From: Flavobacteriaceae bacterium
GTDB taxonomy: Bacteria > Bacteroidota > Bacteroidia > Flavobacteriales > Flavobacteriaceae
DNA length: 10,708 bases
Assembly: GCA_002714815.1 (NCBI GenBank)
Contig: PAYI01000044.1
Span: 14,284-24,991 of the forward strand
Direction: 5' to 3'
The notes below the pieces were generated by a model. The model was not told the origin of the DNA, searched no databases, and saw only the letters and a program-made list of their open reading frames with translations. A program made the translations under genes and the position numbers. The stretch's first letter is position 1. Every line of letters starts with the position of its first letter. Of the stretch, positions 7,523-10,708 are shown in pieces.

Positions 7523-9310
7523 TTAGTGCTGGAGCTCTTCTTCATCTTCTTTTAAGGGGATGTGTTGTGGCACAAAATCCTGCTCATATCCTGGCTTTGA
7601 ATAATCATAGGCCCAACGATGAACATGTGGAATTTCTCCTTCCCAGTTTCCATGAAAGTGTTCAATGGGGGCTGTCCATTCTAATGTTGTTGAGTTCCAT
7701 GGGTTTTGTACGGTTTCTTTTCCATAAAACATACTGTGTATAAAGTTGTATAAGAATAATAATTGAGCTGCACCTGCAATAAGTGCAAAAACAGTAATTA
7801 GAACGTTTATGTCAGCTAAATCATCAAAGTAGGGGAATGCAGTATTTGTATAATAACGCCTTGGTAATCCCGCCATTCCAATAAAATGCATTGGGAAAAA
7901 AACACCATATGCACAAACTGCAGTCACCCAAAAATGGATATACCCTAAATTTTTGTTCATCATACGGCCAAACATTTTTGGAAACCAATGATAAACTCCC
8001 GCAAATAGACCATAAAGTGCAGAAATCCCCATAACTAAATGGAAGTGCGCCACTACAAAATATGTGTCATGTACATTAATGTCTAGGGTGCTATCTCCAA
8101 GAATAATTCCTGTCAGACCTCCTGTTATAAAGGTAGAGACTAATCCGATGGAAAATAACATTGCAGGGTTGAGCTGCAGGTTTCCTTTCCAAAGAGTAGT
8201 TATATAATTAAAAGCTTTAACTGCTGAAGGAATAGCAATTAGTAAGGTGGTAAATGTAAATACGGATCCTAAAAATGGATTCATTCCTGAGATGAACATA
8301 TGATGACCCCAAACTATAGTAGATAGAAAGGCAATTGCCAAAATAGATGCCACCATAGCACGGTATCCAAAAATTGGTTTTCGAGCGTGTGTGGCAATTA
8401 TCTCAGATGTCATGCCTAGAGCTGGTAGTAAAACAATATAAACTTCAGGATGGCCTAAGAACCAAAATAAGTGTTCATAAAGTACTGGAGATCCCCCCTG
8501 GTAATGTAATACTTCTCCTTGAATAAAAATATCTGAAAGGAAAAAAGAAGTTCCAAAACTTCTATCCATAATCAACAATAAAGCTGCTGAAAGGAGTACT
8601 GGAAAAGAAACCACACCAATAATTGCAGTTATAAAAAAGGCCCAAATTGTTAGAGGTAAACGAGTCATACTCATTCCTTTAGTTCTCAGATTAATCACAG
8701 TTACAATGTAATTTAGTGATCCCAAAAGAGAAGAAGCAACAAAGACTGCCATAGAAACTAACCACAAGGTCATTCCCATTCCAGAACCAGGTTGTGCTTG
8801 TGGTAAAGCAGAGAGTGGCGGATAGATCGTCCATCCAGCCGCAGCAGGACCAGCCTCCACAAAAAGAGAAAAGACCATCAAAACACTAGAAAGAAAAAAA
8901 AGCCAATATGCAATCATATTTAAAAGTCCCGAAGCCATGTCACGTGCTCCAATCTGGAGAGGTATAAGCAAATTACTAAATGTTCCACTTAATCCCGCAG
9001 TAAGGACAAAAAACACCATTATGGTTCCATGTATTGTTACTAGAGCAAGATAAACATTAGGGTCCATAACACCGTCGGGAGCCCATTTACCCAATAATAC
9101 TTCAAAAATACCAAAAGGTTGTTCGGGCCAAGCTAGTTGTAAACGAAATAATAGAGACATTGCAATTCCAATAATCCCCATAAACAAACCTGTAATTAGA
9201 TATTGTTTTGAAATCATTTTATGATCTTGACTGAATATGTATTTAGTCACAAAAGTTTCTTTGTGATGATGTTCATGATCCTCCTCTATGTGTGCTTCTA
9301 CTAATGACAT
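7523..9310 (-). CDS. coxA: Cytochrome c oxidase subunit I (aa3-type, heme-copper oxidase A family)
   Basis: This 595-aa integral membrane catalytic subunit reduces oxygen to water and pumps protons. All metal ligands are visible: heme a His94 and His424, heme a3 His422 (in VVAHFHLVM), and CuB His287, His336 and His337. Tyr291 in GHPEVY is the residue normally cross-linked to His287. Proton-path residues are present: Asp124, Asn113 and Asn131 for the D channel, Glu289 at its end, and Lys365 (IPSAVKAFNY) for the K channel, so it belongs to the A type. His414-Asp415 match the usual Mg-site contribution of subunit I. The hydrophobic profile fits 12 or so membrane helices. The cytoplasmic N-terminus is rich in His and acidic residues (7-17), as is the C-terminal tail. 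It starts 20 nt after coxB behind an A-tract. No subunit III or IV gene follows; ruvB comes next. Confidence 0.98.
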   Translation of the reverse strand: MSLVEAHIEEDHEHHHKETFVTKYIFSQDHKMISKQYLITGLFMGIIGIAMSLLFRLQLAWPEQPFGIFEVLLGKWAPDGVMDPNVYLALVTIHGTIMVFFVLTAGLSGTFSNLLIPLQIGARDMASGLLNMIAYWLFFLSSVLMVFSLFVEAGPAAAGWTIYPPLSALPQAQPGSGMGMTLWLVSMAVFVASSLLGSLNYIVTVINLRTKGMSMTRLPLTIWAFFITAIIGVVSFPVLLSAALLLIMDRSFGTSFFLSDIFIQGEVLHYQGGSPVLYEHLFWFLGHPEVYIVLLPALGMTSEIIATHARKPIFGYRAMVASILAIAFLSTIVWGHHMFISGMNPFLGSVFTFTTLLIAIPSAVKAFNYITTLWKGNLQLNPAMLFSIGLVSTFITGGLTGIILGDSTLDINVHDTYFVVAHFHLVMGISALYGLFAGVYHWFPKMFGRMMNKNLGYIHFWVTAVCAYGVFFPMHFIGMAGLPRRYYTNTAFPYFDDLADINVLITVFALIAGAAQLLFLYNFIHSMFYGKETVQNPWNSTTLEWTAPIEHFHGNWEGEIPHVHRWAYDYSKPGYEQDFVPQHIPLKEDEEELQH

Positions 9311-9321
9311 TTTTTTTTTTT
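9311..9321 (-). promoter_or_regulatory. Poly-A translation-initiation tract of coxA
   Basis: On the minus strand eleven A residues run directly into the ATG of coxA, giving twelve A in a row with the start codon. No Shine-Dalgarno sequence is present in the 20-nt coxB-coxA gap. A-rich sequence just upstream of the start is the usual translation enhancer in Bacteroidota, so this tract probably sets the strength of coxA initiation. Confidence 0.5.
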
Positions 9322-9330
9322 AATTTTACT

Positions 9331-10395
9331 TTATTGAATTACCTCCGCGAAGGTTTGTTGTTCAGCCATCCAATTGGCATATTCTTCAGGTGATTCTACA
9401 ATTATTTTCATCTGCATATTGTAGTGCGAGGCACCACAAATTTTATTGCAAAGTAATAGAAAATCAAATTCATATGGATCCAATGCTATATCACCATTTG
9501 CAATGAGTTCTTTACTTTTTTCAACTCTTATTTTATTGATTTTTTTGACTTTAGCCAAGATTTCTGGATTTTGACGCATTTCCTCTGTGGTTTTATTTGG
9601 GGTAAAGGCAAACTCGGTTATCATTCCAGGCACACAATTCATTTGTGCTCTGAAAAAAGGCATATAAGCTGAGTGAAGTACATCTTGTGAACGCATTTTA
9701 AAGATTACTTCTCTACCCAAAGGGAGGTGTAATTCTTGAACCACAACATCATCAAAACCGTTAGGATCTGTAGCATCAATTCCTACTAAATTTTTACCAT
9801 CAAAATCCTGTAAAAAACGGACATTGGCATCTCCAAGTACTCCATCATCTCCTGCATAGCGTGCTTTCCAATTAAATTGTTGTGCATAAAGTTCTACAAC
9901 AAGAGCTTCGTCATTTTCTTCTACGGTCATTATATCAGTCCAAGTGTAGAGACCATAAAGAATCAACCCGGCCAATACTATAACTGGAATGATTGTCCAA
10001 ATTGCTTCCAGTCTGTCATTATCCGTAAAAAAAAGAGCTTTTTTACCTTTTTCTCCACGATATTTATATGAAAAATAATGTAATAAGGCTTGAGTTACAG
10101 TCTGAACAAAAAATATTATAGCAAAGGAAATCCACATTAAATTGTCATATCCTGGTCCATGTTCAGAGGCAGCTTCAGGTAACAAAACATCTCCATAGGC
10201 CCAAAAAGAAAAGATCGTAATCCCATAGATGAAAAGTAAGAAGGCAAACATAAGTTTTCCATTCCAGTCATTATCATTGTCGTCTGCAACTTGAGTATAA
10301 ACTTTCTTTTCTTGCGAGAGTTCAAAAATCTTCGTCACTTGCCAAATCGCAATCGCAATTAAAATTAGAACAGAAAATATTAATACTACATTCAT
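9331..10395 (-). CDS. coxB: Cytochrome c oxidase subunit II (CuA-containing)
   Basis: This 354-aa membrane-anchored subunit accepts electrons from cytochrome c at the binuclear CuA centre and passes them to CoxA. Hydrophobic segments lie at about 1-20, 47-68, 84-106 and 131-151, one or two more than the classical two-helix subunit II. The periplasmic cupredoxin domain begins with VVELYAQQFNWKARY (166-180), including the Trp region used in electron entry. CuA ligands are His241 (DVLHSAYMPFF), Cys316, Cys320, His324 and Met327 (CNKICGASHYNM). The canonical Glu of CxExC is Lys318 here. Between the two ligand blocks, residues about 265-306 form a charged insertion absent from classical subunit II. 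No haem-binding CxxCH is present, so it is not a caa3-type fusion. It sits 20 nt after actF and 20 nt before coxA, in an evident operon. Confidence 0.96.
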   Translation of the reverse strand: MNVVLIFSVLILIAIAIWQVTKIFELSQEKKVYTQVADDNDNDWNGKLMFAFLLFIYGITIFSFWAYGDVLLPEAASEHGPGYDNLMWISFAIIFFVQTVTQALLHYFSYKYRGEKGKKALFFTDNDRLEAIWTIIPVIVLAGLILYGLYTWTDIMTVEENDEALVVELYAQQFNWKARYAGDDGVLGDANVRFLQDFDGKNLVGIDATDPNGFDDVVVQELHLPLGREVIFKMRSQDVLHSAYMPFFRAQMNCVPGMITEFAFTPNKTTEEMRQNPEILAKVKKINKIRVEKSKELIANGDIALDPYEFDFLLLCNKICGASHYNMQMKIIVESPEEYANWMAEQQTFAEVIQ

Positions 10396-10415
10396 TATCT
10401 TTTCAATTTAATTTA

Positions 10416-10708
10416 CTAATAATGGAAGCGTTCACTTTCACCAATGAATGGATCTCCCTTAGCAAGTAAAGGTGCCTTGGTCAATTCTTTAAACACAATG
10501 AATATAAAAAGCCCGAGGAAAAACATAAAGCCTCCTATTTCAGATGCACCTATATACCATTGATCTCCAACAGCCGACGGCATTATCATATTAAACACAT
10601 CCATATAATGTCCTAGAATGATAATTATGCCTGCAATTATAATGAAGTAATTTACACGCTTGTAATCACTATTCATCAATATTAATAATGGTAAAACAAA
10701 ATTCATAA
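10416..10708 (-). CDS. actF: C-terminal part of Alternative Complex III subunit ActF (NrfD-like)
   Basis: The reading frame is open to the right edge and ends at a TAG at 10416, giving about 97 C-terminal codons. Three hydrophobic stretches are seen: the end of one helix (NFVLPLLILM), one running from FIIIAGIIIILGHYMDVFN, and a last one (IGGFMFFLGLFIFIVFKEL) followed by a TKAPLLAKGDPF-type tail. The NFVLP...GH.MDV.....P pattern and the KAPL tail fit ActF, the NrfD/PsrC-like quinol-binding subunit of Alternative Complex III, which oxidises menaquinol and passes electrons to cytochrome c. The close homologue ActC is an alternative, but position just before coxB and the short tail favour ActF. 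The ATG at 10706 is internal, since the real start lies beyond the window. The 20-nt spacing to coxB indicates one operon coupling this complex to the oxidase. Confidence 0.85.
   Translation of the reverse strand, partial: MNFVLPLLILMNSDYKRVNYFIIIAGIIIILGHYMDVFNMIMPSAVGDQWYIGASEIGGFMFFLGLFIFIVFKELTKAPLLAKGDPFIGESERFHY

Noticed and set aside
10416..10706. A complete small membrane protein starting at the ATG at 10706
   Set aside because: The frame is open upstream to the window edge and the sequence matches the C-terminal end of ActF, so this ATG is an internal methionine.
1..10708. CRISPR array, insertion sequence, prophage or toxin-antitoxin genes
   Set aside because: No regularly spaced repeats, transposase or integrase motifs, terminal inverted repeats or small paired frames with recognisable toxin features were found on either strand.

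Overview
The window is AT-rich DNA that reads as the chromosome of a Bacteroidota bacterium, most likely a flavobacterium. Three things support this: a SusC/SusD outer-membrane pair whose lipoprotein carries an acidic surface-export signature; an Alternative Complex III subunit directly upstream of a cytochrome c oxidase; and A-rich rather than Shine-Dalgarno-like leaders. No genus can be named from the sequence alone. All eight genes are on the minus strand, so transcription runs from high to low coordinates.

Right part (10708 to about 7523): respiratory genes. The C-terminal end of actF (quinone-binding NrfD-like subunit of Alternative Complex III) enters from the window edge. It is followed, with 20-nt gaps, by coxB and coxA. 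Together these would carry electrons from menaquinol through Alternative Complex III and cytochrome c to an aa3-type oxidase that reduces oxygen and pumps protons. The catalytic residues of CoxA are all visible. CoxB has a Lys in the CuA loop where a Glu is canonical.

Middle part (7403 to 5436): ruvB (Holliday-junction branch-migration motor) and queG (epoxyqueuosine reductase, last step of queuosine synthesis), separated by 18 nt and probably co-transcribed. A consensus-like Bacteroidota -7 box sits only 5 nt upstream of the ruvB start codon.

Left part (5435 to 1): a 226-nt intergenic region with two perfect inverted repeats and an extended -10-like element precedes a susC-susD pair. Next come a strong intrinsic terminator and then, only 5 nt past its U-tract, the start of a truncated lipoprotein gene. 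Its N-terminus (lipobox, then an NGGG-IAVADFDG segment) matches VCBS/FG-GAP repeat proteins that often accompany SusCD pairs. No glycoside hydrolase, peptidase or regulator of the locus is in view, so the imported substrate cannot be named.

Most of the window is ordinary conserved gene content and I see no clear new system. The points worth a second look are the terminator abutting the lipoprotein gene, the repeats upstream of susC, the palindromic 8-mer repeat that exactly fills the susC-susD gap, the CuA-loop substitution, and the possible leaderless ruvB transcript.
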